DNA of 42,597 nucleotides from the IMG/VR virus record IMGVR_UViG_3300047323_000683, positions 1 through 42,597 of that record. One strand, 5' to 3'. Position numbers and translations under genes: made by a program. The DNA comes from a virus. The notes beneath the pieces were generated by a model, which saw only the letters and a program-made list of their open reading frames with translations, had not been told where the DNA came from and did not search any database. Every line of letters begins with the position of its first letter. Position 1 is the first letter of the stretch. Positions 1 through 8,300 of this stretch are shown one piece after another.

Positions 1-219
1 TCAATCCCCAATCCCAAGCGTCACCCGCTCATCGATCGCCCACCACCTGGCGCAGTCGATGAGCTCATACATCTCGACCAATTCTCCTTGCTCGATTATT
101 CCCCGGCACCCAGCGACGAACTCCTCGAGGAAGTCCCGCCGCGCATCAGGGTCAGCGATCAGCGCGGCCCGGTCGTTGATCAGCCCCCGCCACTGATCCA
201 GCAGTTCGGACCTATTCAA
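1..219 (-). CDS. Hypothetical small phage protein
   Basis: A 72-residue acidic, helical protein (LLDQWRGLIND, ARRDFLEEFVAGC, ELVEMYELIDCARWW) with no membrane segment and no domain I recognise. The frame stays open to an ATG at 303, but that start would put 91 bases out of frame inside the next gene. I therefore prefer the TTG at 217-219, which overlaps the upstream stop by 8 bases and suggests translational coupling. There is no good Shine-Dalgarno sequence, so the start is uncertain. It would be co-transcribed with the upstream gene, behind the LexA-type box at 524-539. Its stop is the first codon of the window, so the gene is complete. Confidence 0.55.
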   Translation of the reverse strand: MNRSELLDQWRGLINDRAALIADPDARRDFLEEFVAGCRGIIEQGELVEMYELIDCARWWAIDERVTLGIGD

Positions 220-508
220 GCTGGCACAGCCAGGACTGGGCGTAAAAAGCATCGCCAATCTGCTCGAGCCCGGAAAGCACCATGCCGTTCTGAGCCATGC
301 CAACTATCTTAATGTCGAGCAGGGGCGCAAAGTCGTGGTCCTTTACGGGTGCGCTGCTGAATATCCAGGCGCTGATCGTGGTCCTGCCAAGAGCCTTGTT
401 TTCAGCCTCCATGATGTGCACATCGGCCTTGAGGGGCTGGACTTTGCCAAGCTGCTTTGGGTCGATGGCGATGCCGAGGTGTCGCCGACGACGGACAAGG
501 TACATCAT
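212..508 (-). CDS. Hypothetical protein behind a LexA-type box
   Basis: A 98-residue soluble protein beginning MMYLVRRRRHLG, followed by a mixed alpha/beta sequence with no recognised domain. It is the first gene of a two-gene minus-strand unit at the prophage edge and diverges from the gene at 617. A CTG-N10-CAG palindrome lies 16-31 bases upstream of the ATG. A promoter-like pair (TTGACC, 17 bases, TTAACT on the minus strand) lies just upstream of that box. LexA control, with induction by DNA damage, is therefore likely by inference. The function is unknown; such edge genes are often accessory. Confidence 0.7.
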   Translation of the reverse strand: MMYLVRRRRHLGIAIDPKQLGKVQPLKADVHIMEAENKALGRTTISAWIFSSAPVKDHDFAPLLDIKIVGMAQNGMVLSGLEQIGDAFYAQSWLCQLE

Positions 509-517
509 TTTGATTGC

Positions 518-575
518 TCAATACTGGATATGCATACAGTTAACTAAGCGGGCGATTTGCGGTCAATACTGGATA
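518..575. repeat. 13-bp direct repeat in divergent promoter region
   Basis: TCAATACTGGATA occurs at 518-530 and again at 563-575, 45 bp apart, in the short region between two divergent genes. The first copy runs into the LexA-type palindrome at 524-539. The second has the left half of that box but not the CAG half. It may be a relic or a half operator. Confidence 0.55.
524..539. promoter_or_regulatory. Putative LexA (SOS) box
   Basis: CTGGATATGCATACAG matches the gamma-proteobacterial LexA consensus CTG-N10-CAG, with the typical AT-rich interior and ATACAG right half. It sits between the minus-strand gene starting at 508 and the plus-strand gene starting at 617, so it could control either or both. 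A very similar box lies at 31484-31499. Confidence 0.65.
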
Positions 576-616
576 AGGGGATTTTCGACGAACGACCAGA
601 ACGGTCAGGGAAAGGT

Positions 617-844
617 ATGACACTCGAAGAGATGAACATTCCTGCGGTGATCAAGAAGGAAGCCGCCGACCTGATCCGGCGCATCGAACTGGCTGAGGGC
701 CTGCTCGAACTGTCCACCGCCGGCGGCATGACTGAGGGCTTCATGATCGGCGTGACCTGCCTCAAGGCGTTGCGCCCATCGAACGCAGACGCCCTTGAGA
801 TCATGTTCAGTCAGGCTATCGACCGGAAGATGGCGCGGAAGTGA
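617..844 (+). CDS. Hypothetical small protein
   Basis: A 75-residue protein starting MTLEEMNIPAV, mostly helical (KKEAADLIRRIELAEGLLEL). It has no signal peptide, membrane segment or recognised family. The frame is open upstream to 557, but the ATG at 617 has an AGGGA element about 6 bases before it and a more natural N-terminus. It is the only plus-strand gene at the left end, convergent with the late operon's DUF6527 gene and divergent from the LexA-boxed pair. Being outside the late operon, it may be expressed from the lysogen or under SOS. Confidence 0.6.
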   Translation: MTLEEMNIPAVIKKEAADLIRRIELAEGLLELSTAGGMTEGFMIGVTCLKALRPSNADALEIMFSQAIDRKMARK

Positions 845-895
845 TCCCGGCGATGGCCAGGGCAGCCGCTACGTAGAGCGCAACCTTAAATTGCC

Positions 896-1312
896 CTACC
901 AACGCTTCCATGATTCTTCCCAGTTCGGCAGGTCGACCGTTTGCCCGGCCAGCGCGTGCGTGCAGTCGCTCAAGTATTGGATGCGGCCGTCAGTGACGAA
1001 TGAGTGGCAGATCTTGCCGAAGCGACTGGCGTACACCGCATCTCGCCCACCCGCTTTGTAAATGGCGTCGTACTCCCGCTCTTCCTCGTCGGTCATGACG
1101 TCACGACCATCAGGCGCGCCCGTTGTCCGCGCCAGAACCGATGGCGTGAAAGTGGGCGCATCAGGATTTCCGTTGTAGCCCCAGTTCGGGCCTGGCTTGC
1201 CGGGGGAGTTGACCTTGATGCTGTGCGGGCCATTGCAGCCATTGCAGAAGAACCAGACCGAGCCGTCAGCGCCCTGGCCCAGGCATCGCCCAATCGTTTT
1301 GATTTCGCTCAT
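896..1312 (-). CDS. DUF6527 family protein
   Basis: A 138-residue protein ending in ICHSFVTDGRIQYLSDCTHALAGQTVDLPNW, the conserved C-terminal block of DUF6527 proteins (often misannotated as ammonia monooxygenase). The N-terminal half carries CNGCNGPHSI, a CxxC pair that could bind zinc with the later Cys and His. The start ATG overlaps the endolysin stop in an ATGA junction, so the two are translationally coupled. The family is common next to phage lysis or tail-fibre genes; its function is not established. No catalytic role can be read from the sequence. Confidence 0.8.
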   Translation of the reverse strand: MSEIKTIGRCLGQGADGSVWFFCNGCNGPHSIKVNSPGKPGPNWGYNGNPDAPTFTPSVLARTTGAPDGRDVMTDEEEREYDAIYKAGGRDAVYASRFGKICHSFVTDGRIQYLSDCTHALAGQTVDLPNWEESWKRW

Positions 1313-1749
1313 GCGGCCCCCAGGAACATCGCCCGTTCAGCCGCGCGGCGCGCAGTCAGTCCGCCCATGACCTTGCCTGCCGCCTTGTTCCAGCGAGCGA
1401 ACTGGTCGCCTGCCGCCGCATAGTCACCAGCGTTCAGCAGCTTCAGCAGTGTCGACGACGCCAGGTTCTCCGCGCCCAGGTTGTAGGTGAACGACATCAG
1501 GGCGTCCCACTGCCCCTGTTTGAGCGCCACCTTCACCAGCGCGTCGAGCTGGGGCTCGAACCTGGCGATATCGTTCTGCAGCATCCGCTCGGCCTGCTCG
1601 GCGGTGATCGCCATGCCCTTGGTCACGCCACGGGTTGAGCCGTAGCCGATTGTCCACGGATCCCCGCCCGTCGCAGGGTCGGGGTACGCGGTCAGGCGCA
1701 GCCCCTCGGACGACTTGATCAGGGCCACGCCCTTCGGTGATGTACGCAT
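1309..1749 (-). CDS. Endolysin, GH24 lysozyme
   Basis: A 146-residue muramidase of the T4-lysozyme/GH24 type that cleaves the MurNAc-GlcNAc bond of peptidoglycan at the end of infection. The catalytic triad of the family is in place: Glu15 in SSEGLRLTAYPD, Asp24, and the Thr33 region in WTIGYG. FTYNLGAENL and the C-terminal ARRAAERAMFL helix are also typical. There is no signal or SAR segment, so export should depend on the holin, whose gene lies about 21 kb upstream in the same operon with the spanins. A GGAG about 9 bases before the ATG lies inside the end of the preceding gene. Confidence 0.93.
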   Translation of the reverse strand: MRTSPKGVALIKSSEGLRLTAYPDPATGGDPWTIGYGSTRGVTKGMAITAEQAERMLQNDIARFEPQLDALVKVALKQGQWDALMSFTYNLGAENLASSTLLKLLNAGDYAAAGDQFARWNKAAGKVMGGLTARRAAERAMFLGAA

Positions 1750-2262
1750 TTACTGATCTCCAGACGAAGAAAACCCCGAACTTGCCGGGGTCTTGGTGTA
1801 ACTCCAATGGCCGCCCAATCGGACACCCAGGTAGAAGATCAGCGCCCGCCAGCGCGCAGTGCCGTCGCCCGTGGTCAGAGCTCGGTAATAGACGGCATCA
1901 CACTCGCGACGGGACAACTGGCCCGTGGTGTACAGCAGGTCGTGCAGGATAGACGCGCGCATGCCGTAGCCGACCAGTAGGCCGTACAGGGCCAGGGCGA
2001 TGACCGCGACGGCCAGCAGCGACCAGCGAATCCACGGATGTGAGTCGACCAGCGTCCCGCCGGTCAGCGCAGTGATTGCGCACCACCGGCAGATCTCCCG
2101 CAGGATTCTGATCGATGCCAGGTCGCTGACGAACGTGTCCGGCACAACCAGCTCACCATGCACAGGATCGTTGAAGGCCATGGCCTGGCGCATCTCCACG
2201 TCCCAGCGGCTGATGAAGCGGATATCGGGCTTTACGTCGAACTTGCCTACTGCTGTTGCCAT
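1750..2262 (-). CDS. DUF1353 protein with inserted membrane segment
   Basis: A 170-residue protein. The DUF1353 signature is visible in two pieces: VVPDTFVSDLASIRILREICRW near residues 40-60 and ASILHDLLYTTG near 110-120. Between them is a hydrophobic segment (WIRWSLLAVAVIALALYGLLVGYG) long enough to span the membrane. Typical DUF1353 proteins are soluble and link these motifs directly, so this version looks membrane-anchored. The ATG at 2262 is preferred over an in-frame start 6 codons earlier because it has GGAG 7 bases upstream. DUF1353 genes occur near phage lysis and tail genes; their function is unknown. Confidence 0.8.
   Translation of the reverse strand: MATAVGKFDVKPDIRFISRWDVEMRQAMAFNDPVHGELVVPDTFVSDLASIRILREICRWCAITALTGGTLVDSHPWIRWSLLAVAVIALALYGLLVGYGMRASILHDLLYTTGQLSRRECDAVYYRALTTGDGTARWRALIFYLGVRLGGHWSYTKTPASSGFSSSGDQ
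1766..1790 (-). terminator. Intrinsic terminator-like hairpin before endolysin
   Basis: On the minus strand a CCCCG/CGGGG stem with a 7-base loop is followed by TTTTCTTC. It overlaps the 3' end of the DUF1353 coding sequence, just before the endolysin ribosome binding site. It may set the endolysin mRNA level or form a 3' end. Confidence 0.5.
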
Positions 2263-2277
2263 GCTTTTCTCCAGGCA

Positions 2278-2299
2278 CAAAAAAACCGCACAAGGCGGC
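2278..2299 (-). terminator. Short terminator-like hairpin
   Basis: On the minus strand a CCGC/GCGG stem is followed by seven or eight T residues, located between the DUF4376 stop (2329) and the DUF1353 start (2262). The stem is short, so termination is probably partial. Confidence 0.5.
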
Positions 2300-2328
2300 C
2301 GGGGTAGCTGAAATTTGTAGTCGATGGG

Positions 2329-2850
2329 TCAGGCTGGCCAGCCCCCGTCGAGCATGGCCTCCGCGATCGACCCGTCAGCCACGGCGGCAAGAAGATCGGC
2401 CTCGCGGTCGAAGCAGGCCTGCACATACGCACGGACCGCCGACGCTACGCCGATGATCTGAGCGCCGGTCAGTTCGACAAAGCCTTCTGCGGTCTTCCAC
2501 TTGATCGTGTAATCAGCATCGAGCATCGCGGCTACGGCGGCGCCGGTGATCAGGCCCTGGCTGCGATCGTCGGTGGCAATGGCCATGCCCTGCACAACCG
2601 TACCGGCCATCTCTGCTGTGTAGCGGCGTGTAGCGATCAGCGCTGGCCAATCAGTGGCTGGCGGCTCCGGCGGTGTCGGGGCGGACGGTAATTTGACCCA
2701 CGCGCCCTGCCACTGCGCTACCTGGGTCCCGGTCAGCTTTGGCGGGGCTGCATCGGTGCGAACCCAGCCAATTGGTTGGCCATCAAGATCGCTAACCTCG
2801 CGAGAAGCGCCGGTCCAAATCTGATTAACGTCGAGTTCATAAATTTTCAT
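2329..2850 (-). CDS. Tail fibre-associated DUF4376 protein
   Basis: A 173-residue protein. The C-terminal part (about 75-173, beginning ALIATRRYTAEMAGTVVQG and including YTIKWKTAEGFVELTG) matches the DUF4376 pattern found C-terminal in fibre-assembly proteins. The N-terminal part (MKIYELDVNQIWTG ... GWVRTDAAPP) resembles the variable region of fibre caps. Its ATG overlaps the stop of the upstream fibre gene in ATGA, so the pair is coupled, which fits a chaperone or accessory of that fibre. Assignment to fibre assembly is by family and context only. Confidence 0.75.
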   Translation of the reverse strand: MKIYELDVNQIWTGASREVSDLDGQPIGWVRTDAAPPKLTGTQVAQWQGAWVKLPSAPTPPEPPATDWPALIATRRYTAEMAGTVVQGMAIATDDRSQGLITGAAVAAMLDADYTIKWKTAEGFVELTGAQIIGVASAVRAYVQACFDREADLLAAVADGSIAEAMLDGGWPA

Positions 2851-4448
2851 GTTTTTATAAACCTTTTGATGTTAGCGAAGGTGCCTGGGTTTGTAAGCGT
2901 AGGAACTTGGAAATAAAGTTTTAAATCGTAAGAGGCTGCGGCGTACAGCATAACGCCAGAGCTATTGCCTCCTGATACAGCGAGAAATCCATTTAACGAC
3001 GAAATTACAGAGGTTTTACATTGTGCGGCCGGAATAGACGCCGGGTTTGTGTTAGTTGAAAATATATCACCAACCCTCCCAACAACTGCCATATAGGGTG
3101 CTACATCAGCAGTGACAAGTAAAATATTGGCGTCCGTACTAAACGCAATCCTGCCGCGAAACGAAATACTCAGATTGCCAGCCGGTAGCTTGGTAAAAAC
3201 ATCGCCAGACCGTTTATATACTTCAACAACAGGTCCGGAATTGGGGCTAACTGCAATATAAGAAGCGTCCCCGCTTATACTCACAGATCCATAAATTAAT
3301 GCTGCGGAAGGTAAAACTGCGGGGTCGGCCAGCTTAGTAAATACATCTCCGCTACGCTTATAAATTGTGATAAAAGGAGACGACGCGCTACCGACAACTA
3401 AATAGATTCCATCCTTACTAATTGAAATAGCATAGGCTGTGCCTGAGGGCATGACAGAAGGGTCTGCTAACTTTGTAAATACATCGCCGGTACGCTTATA
3501 AATAACTGGCCCACCGGAGGTTACTACAGCCGTATAAACACCATCAGCTGTTGAGGTTACTCCAGTAGCATCGCCGCCTGGCAGCACGGCAGGGCTTGCT
3601 AGCTTGGCGAATGTATCGCCGGTACGCTTATAAATACTGACAAATGGGCTTGTAGTGTGAGCCGCTACTAAATACCCACCGTCTCCAGTAAACGACACCC
3701 CATTAACTGTTCCGGCGGGAGGAGTATCAACTGCTGCTAGCTTTGTTAAAACTCCACCCGCCTGTTTATATAGGGTTAAGTAAGGCGAGGCGTTACTACC
3801 TACAGCTACGTATGTTTCGTCAGGGCTAATATCGACTGCTTGTCCTACGCCGGGAACAGCCACTGCTGGATCGGGCTGCTTCACTCCGGGGTTGAAGGGT
3901 TTTATGGCAGGACCGATCAACGCATACAGCGCTGGATAGCTAGCCTGCAGATACAGAGACCCGTCACATTTTAGCCAGTCCGGTGCTGCCAATGCCCTGG
4001 CGCTGTCTAGGATATCGCCCGTCACGAAGGACTGAGGGATGGTTTTCCACGATACTGCGCCAACGCCATCCGTTCCCAAAAATCGATTTGGCAGCGGGGT
4101 CGGAACGGTGCTTGCCTGAGCCGCCTGCGCATATGCAAGAGACTGTGCGGCGCTGGTTGCCGCATTGCCCGCCTGCGTCGTTGCCAGGGCCACCTGTGCA
4201 GCGGCAAGGGTGACTTGCCCAGCGGCCGTCGTAGCGGATGCATCTGCAGCAGTTGCCGAGGATGCTGCCGCATTCTTGTAGCCAAGGCTGGCGGTCATGG
4301 TGTCCGCCATCCAGCTGATAGCGGTATTTACCTGAACGCCGAACGGTGGAAGTGCTGCCGTGAAAATATCAGCCTTAACCATGTAATCGTCTGGGCCATC
4401 ACCGCGAGTCGGGGCGACAGGAAGCGCGGCAATCACTGGGGTCGCCAT
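2847..4448 (-). CDS. Tail-collar fibre with inserted 7-bladed propeller
   Basis: A 533-residue receptor-binding candidate. Residues 1-50 form a conserved tail-attachment region. Residues 56-112 are an Ala/Gln/Thr-rich helical or coiled stretch. Residues 157-180 (DWLKCDGSLYLQASYPALYALIG) are the first half of a phage tail-collar domain, and its second half is residues 507-533 (DLKLYFQVPTLTNP ... IKRFIKT). Between them, residues about 185-505 hold seven repeats of 44-47 residues, most with the pattern YIAVG...PYxxIYKRSGDVFTKL, as expected of a seven-bladed beta-propeller. The DNA of this insert is clearly more AT-rich than its surroundings. AAGGAG lies 8 bases before the ATG. Confidence 0.88.
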   Translation of the reverse strand: MATPVIAALPVAPTRGDGPDDYMVKADIFTAALPPFGVQVNTAISWMADTMTASLGYKNAAASSATAADASATTAAGQVTLAAAQVALATTQAGNAATSAAQSLAYAQAAQASTVPTPLPNRFLGTDGVGAVSWKTIPQSFVTGDILDSARALAAPDWLKCDGSLYLQASYPALYALIGPAIKPFNPGVKQPDPAVAVPGVGQAVDISPDETYVAVGSNASPYLTLYKQAGGVLTKLAAVDTPPAGTVNGVSFTGDGGYLVAAHTTSPFVSIYKRTGDTFAKLASPAVLPGGDATGVTSTADGVYTAVVTSGGPVIYKRTGDVFTKLADPSVMPSGTAYAISISKDGIYLVVGSASSPFITIYKRSGDVFTKLADPAVLPSAALIYGSVSISGDASYIAVSPNSGPVVEVYKRSGDVFTKLPAGNLSISFRGRIAFSTDANILLVTADVAPYMAVVGRVGDIFSTNTNPASIPAAQCKTSVISSLNGFLAVSGGNSSGVMLYAAASYDLKLYFQVPTLTNPGTFANIKRFIKT

Positions 4449-4490
4449 AAAATAACTCCTTCAAGATTTAATATTAAAGTGCTGGAACAA

Positions 4491-5393
4491 CTACACAAAA
4501 CCTTCGACAGTGATTGTTCCCGAAGACAACTTCGGCCCGGCCAGAACTATGTTGAAGTCCTTGTAGAAACCGAAAAGAATCGTGGATTCGTAAGTTTCCT
4601 CTCCGATCCAAACTATTGGCGTGGAACGCATTTCAGCCAGCAAGCGCCGTATCTTCGCTGCTTCAGAGGTTTCCAATGCAATGTCGAACTCGGCCCGGTT
4701 TGAGTACGAGCGCGGAATAATTGTGGTGTTGCCGAAGTCATCCGTGGACTTTCGGCTGTAATCGTTGATGCCTACAGAGCTGCCATACAGCGCATCACCG
4801 AGTTTCTTCCACGCGCCGACTACGATGTGGCCCACTGCCGCCGTGCCTGATCCGGCGTCTACCGTCACCAGGACGTCAGCAGAGCCGTAGGCGGGCATGT
4901 CCAGCAGAACAAAGTCTGTGCGGACGTCGATCTCGGAAAAGAAATAGTCGTACCAGTTGGTGACGCCGCCATCGACAAGGCTGATGACTCGCCGGTACTT
5001 CTCCCCTTCCAGCGGATCCACCATGGTGACGGTTACCGTGCGCCCGGCGACATTGAACATCGCCAGCGAGTTGACCACGGCGCCAGGCCGTAGCCGAACG
5101 GTGATCGTTCCGGCGTTCGTGGTCAGCGACTCGACCTTGGTGTCGAACATCCGCCAGCGGTTATCGGCACCGATCAACTGCCACTTTGCCGGAGCCGTTG
5201 CCGTCACAACCTCTTCACCAGGCTTTACGCCGGCGGGAACCGCCGCCAGCGCTTCCCAGACGTTATGGGCCAGCAGCACCCGGGCGGCAATGGCGTAAGT
5301 GGCCGTCGCCGACCAGGCCGGGTAATCGCTTTCGGGGACGTTGCTGCTAATCAGCTTCGCCTCGGTGATCTCCACCGGTTTGATGAGCCTCAT
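4491..5393 (-). CDS. Putative minor tail protein
   Basis: A 300-residue, mostly beta protein with no signal peptide (MRLIKPVEITEAKLISSNVPES, then WSATATYAIAARV and W-rich strands). Its position fits a tail-tip component: between tape measure and fibre, its ATG overlapping the tape measure stop in ATGA. I do not recognise a defined family motif such as a distal tail, lambda J or NlpC/P60 domain. It could join the tail tube to the fibre. It is the only gene between tape measure and fibre, so the tail tip looks unusually simple, or other functions are fused into the tape measure. Confidence 0.65.
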   Translation of the reverse strand: MRLIKPVEITEAKLISSNVPESDYPAWSATATYAIAARVLLAHNVWEALAAVPAGVKPGEEVVTATAPAKWQLIGADNRWRMFDTKVESLTTNAGTITVRLRPGAVVNSLAMFNVAGRTVTVTMVDPLEGEKYRRVISLVDGGVTNWYDYFFSEIDVRTDFVLLDMPAYGSADVLVTVDAGSGTAAVGHIVVGAWKKLGDALYGSSVGINDYSRKSTDDFGNTTIIPRSYSNRAEFDIALETSEAAKIRRLLAEMRSTPIVWIGEETYESTILFGFYKDFNIVLAGPKLSSGTITVEGFV

Positions 5394-8300
5394 GCGTAAT
5401 CCCGCTCCTGTGGCATGCCTTCGTTATCGAATTTCTCCAGCAGTTGCGCGACCTTCTGGCTGTACTTGGCGATCTGAAACTGTCCGCGCTGATTCTCCGC
5501 GCGCAGTTCTCGAATCTCGGCCAACAGCGCCGCGTTGTCGTCACCACCATTGAGCATGTCGGCCGTCTGGCTGGCGTTGTAGATCCGCGACGGGCCGGTA
5601 ACTTCCAGCTCAGGGCCGTTTTCGCCGACAAGGCGCAGGCCACCCGAGTGAAAGCCGCCCGAGGCATAGCCTTTGATTTCGCCGTTCGTGACTGCATCAG
5701 CCTTGATCGCTGCGGCCAGTTCCGCAGCGGTCTTACCCGCTGCCATCCCGGCCCAGTACGAGGCATCGGAAACCGACGCATCCCGCCCCAGCACGTTGTT
5801 GTAGATGGCGTTGATATCGTTGTAGCCGACGCCCCCGCCAGAGCCGGTATAGCCAGTTGACGCGCCGGCCGCTGGGGTCGAGGGTTTAGCCGCGGCTGCC
5901 GCTGCCGCCGCAATCGCCGACTGCACTGCCGCGTTGAAAGCGTTCAGCGCCTCGGCAACGCTCACGACCGAATTGTCGATACCGTTCAGTGCGTCCAGCT
6001 GCTTCTGAGCGGCGTCTAGCTGATCGTCCAGCTTGGCCATCTGCAGGTCGAACTGATCCTTCGCGTCGGCGATTTGAGTCTGCACGCTCTTCAATAGCTG
6101 CTGCTGGGCCGTCAGCTGTATGCCGTTGATGGCGTTGAGCTGAGCGACCACGTTCGCCGTGCGGCCTTGCTCCCGGGTGAAGTCCTCGAGCGACCCGTAC
6201 ATGTCGGTGGTGTTGGTGCTGACCGACGTCAGAGCGTCGTCCAGCCCATCAAAGCCGACCAGCGAGCCGCCGCCTTGGGCAGTGGCCAGCGCATTCTGGA
6301 GCGTTGCCTTGGCTTGCTCGCGCAGCATCTTCACCGTCGTTTCAGACGTGCCGTTGAGCGACTTCAGCGCAGTTTCCAGTGCAGTGCCGGTGTTGGTCAG
6401 CCCGGTCACGCTGGCCTGCGCCGTCGACAGCATGTCGTTCAGCGATGCCACTCGCGCGTTGTACCCGGCGGTGAGCGAATTTTTCTCAGCGGTGACCGCC
6501 CGTTGCAGCGCGCTCATTGCGTTGCTTGCACCGGCGATAGCGGCGGCCTGCGCCGCAGACTGTGCTTGTTCCTGGGCTTTGTAGAACGTGTCCGCCGATC
6601 CGGCCAGGGCCATCATGGTGTTGTAGAGCGTTTCGCCGGATTTGGTTGTCCGGTCAATACCGTCGACAATTGCCCGATACCCGTCACGGTTGGCCGGCAG
6701 AGCAATGTTCGCCTTTTTGAATTCGGCGGTGATATCCGCCACGGATCGCGCGGTGTTCTCCGACTCACTGTAAAAGGCGCCGTAGTACGTTTTCTGACGA
6801 GCCTCAATGATGTCGTAGGCGGCGTCAGCAGCCTGCGAAAGCCCAATCAACGTCAGGAACAACTGACGGCCCGACTCTGTCGATTTGTCGATACCTTCGA
6901 CCATGTTCTTAAAGCCTTCGCGGCTGTCGGGCAGCACCTGGTCAACAGAAGTAAACGTATCCTTAACGTCTTGCAGGCTATCTATCGACTTTTGTGTATC
7001 GGTGAAAAACGCATCGTAGTAGGCGGCCACCGATGTTTTCAGAGCATCGATACCACCGGCCCACGCTGAAAGCTGCTCAGCCATAAAGCCGCCACTTACA
7101 GTCATGTCGTAAACGCCCACGTTGACGTGTTTCAAGACCGCATTCACGTCGTAGAGGTTTTTCACAAAGGCTTGGAGGCCGACATAGCTGAAGCCACTCA
7201 GCCCCGCGTCGGTGGCCTTGGATACCGCGACAACGACCTGGTCACCCAGCAGCGCGAACCAATGATCAACCTCGGCCTGGATTTGCTCCGAGGTTTTACC
7301 CTGGGTACTGATCTGGGACGAAGCCATGGTTAGGCCGTCGAGCACGCTGTCGTTGAGCTTGACGCCCAGTTGGGTGAATAGCGCCATTGCTCCCATGGCC
7401 GTCGCGTTGTACTGGCTACCAAGCGCATCCTGCGTGTCGTCCGGCAAATCGCTGTACAGATAACGGGTCTTCGAGCTGCCCGAAATCAGGCCGCCTTTTT
7501 TCTTCTGTTTCACGTACTGATCGGCATCGAACTCACCGCCGGTAACACCCAGCTGAATGCCAGTGTCCTTGGTCTGGTAACTACCGCCGAACAGCTTGCT
7601 GCCGACTTTGCTCCAAACAGCCTGGTAGAGGGTCGACCCGGTCAAGATGGCAGCTGCCTTGCCGCCGACGATTTTGCTCAACGCACCATCGACGATTTCG
7701 AATGCCTTGGCAGTCAAGGTCGGGATGCTCATCACGACCTTGCCCAGGCCAGTGCCGCCGGCGCTATCGTACATTTCACCAGCATCAGGACGAACGCCAG
7801 CGCTATAGAGCTTGCCCGACTGAATCATGCCCATGACCACAGCAAGCGGCCACATCGACGCGGCACTGCCCAGCGCACCTGAAGCACCGGCGGTAGCACC
7901 ACCACCTGCCGCTGCGGCGCCAGCTGTTCCCGCCTGACCAGCAACCCAAGCGGCGTAAGCCGAGCCGGTATAACCCGCCTGCATGGCCCCAATCGCCGCC
8001 GTGTTGCCTGTGATCGCGCCCACCAATGTCGCGCCAACGCTGGACAGCGTAGAGGCGGCGGTAGTCACCAAGCCGCCGTAGTAGCTTGCCACCCCACTCG
8101 CCGCACCCGAAACACCGCCAGCGGCATAACCGCTCGCCGCAGCCTGGCCTACGCCAGTGATCGCGCTGTAGGCGGAATAGAGATTCTTGACGGTGCCGAT
8201 GATGCCGCTTGTGCCCCCCGAAGACCCACCAGAAGAGCCATCCCCGAAGAGGTTACCCAGCGTATCGCTGATGCCGCCCGACTTATTCGTTCCCAACAAC

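Noticed and set aside
6167-7069. 300-codon plus-strand ORF
   Set aside because: Antisense to the tape measure C-terminal region; no ribosome binding site or domain support.
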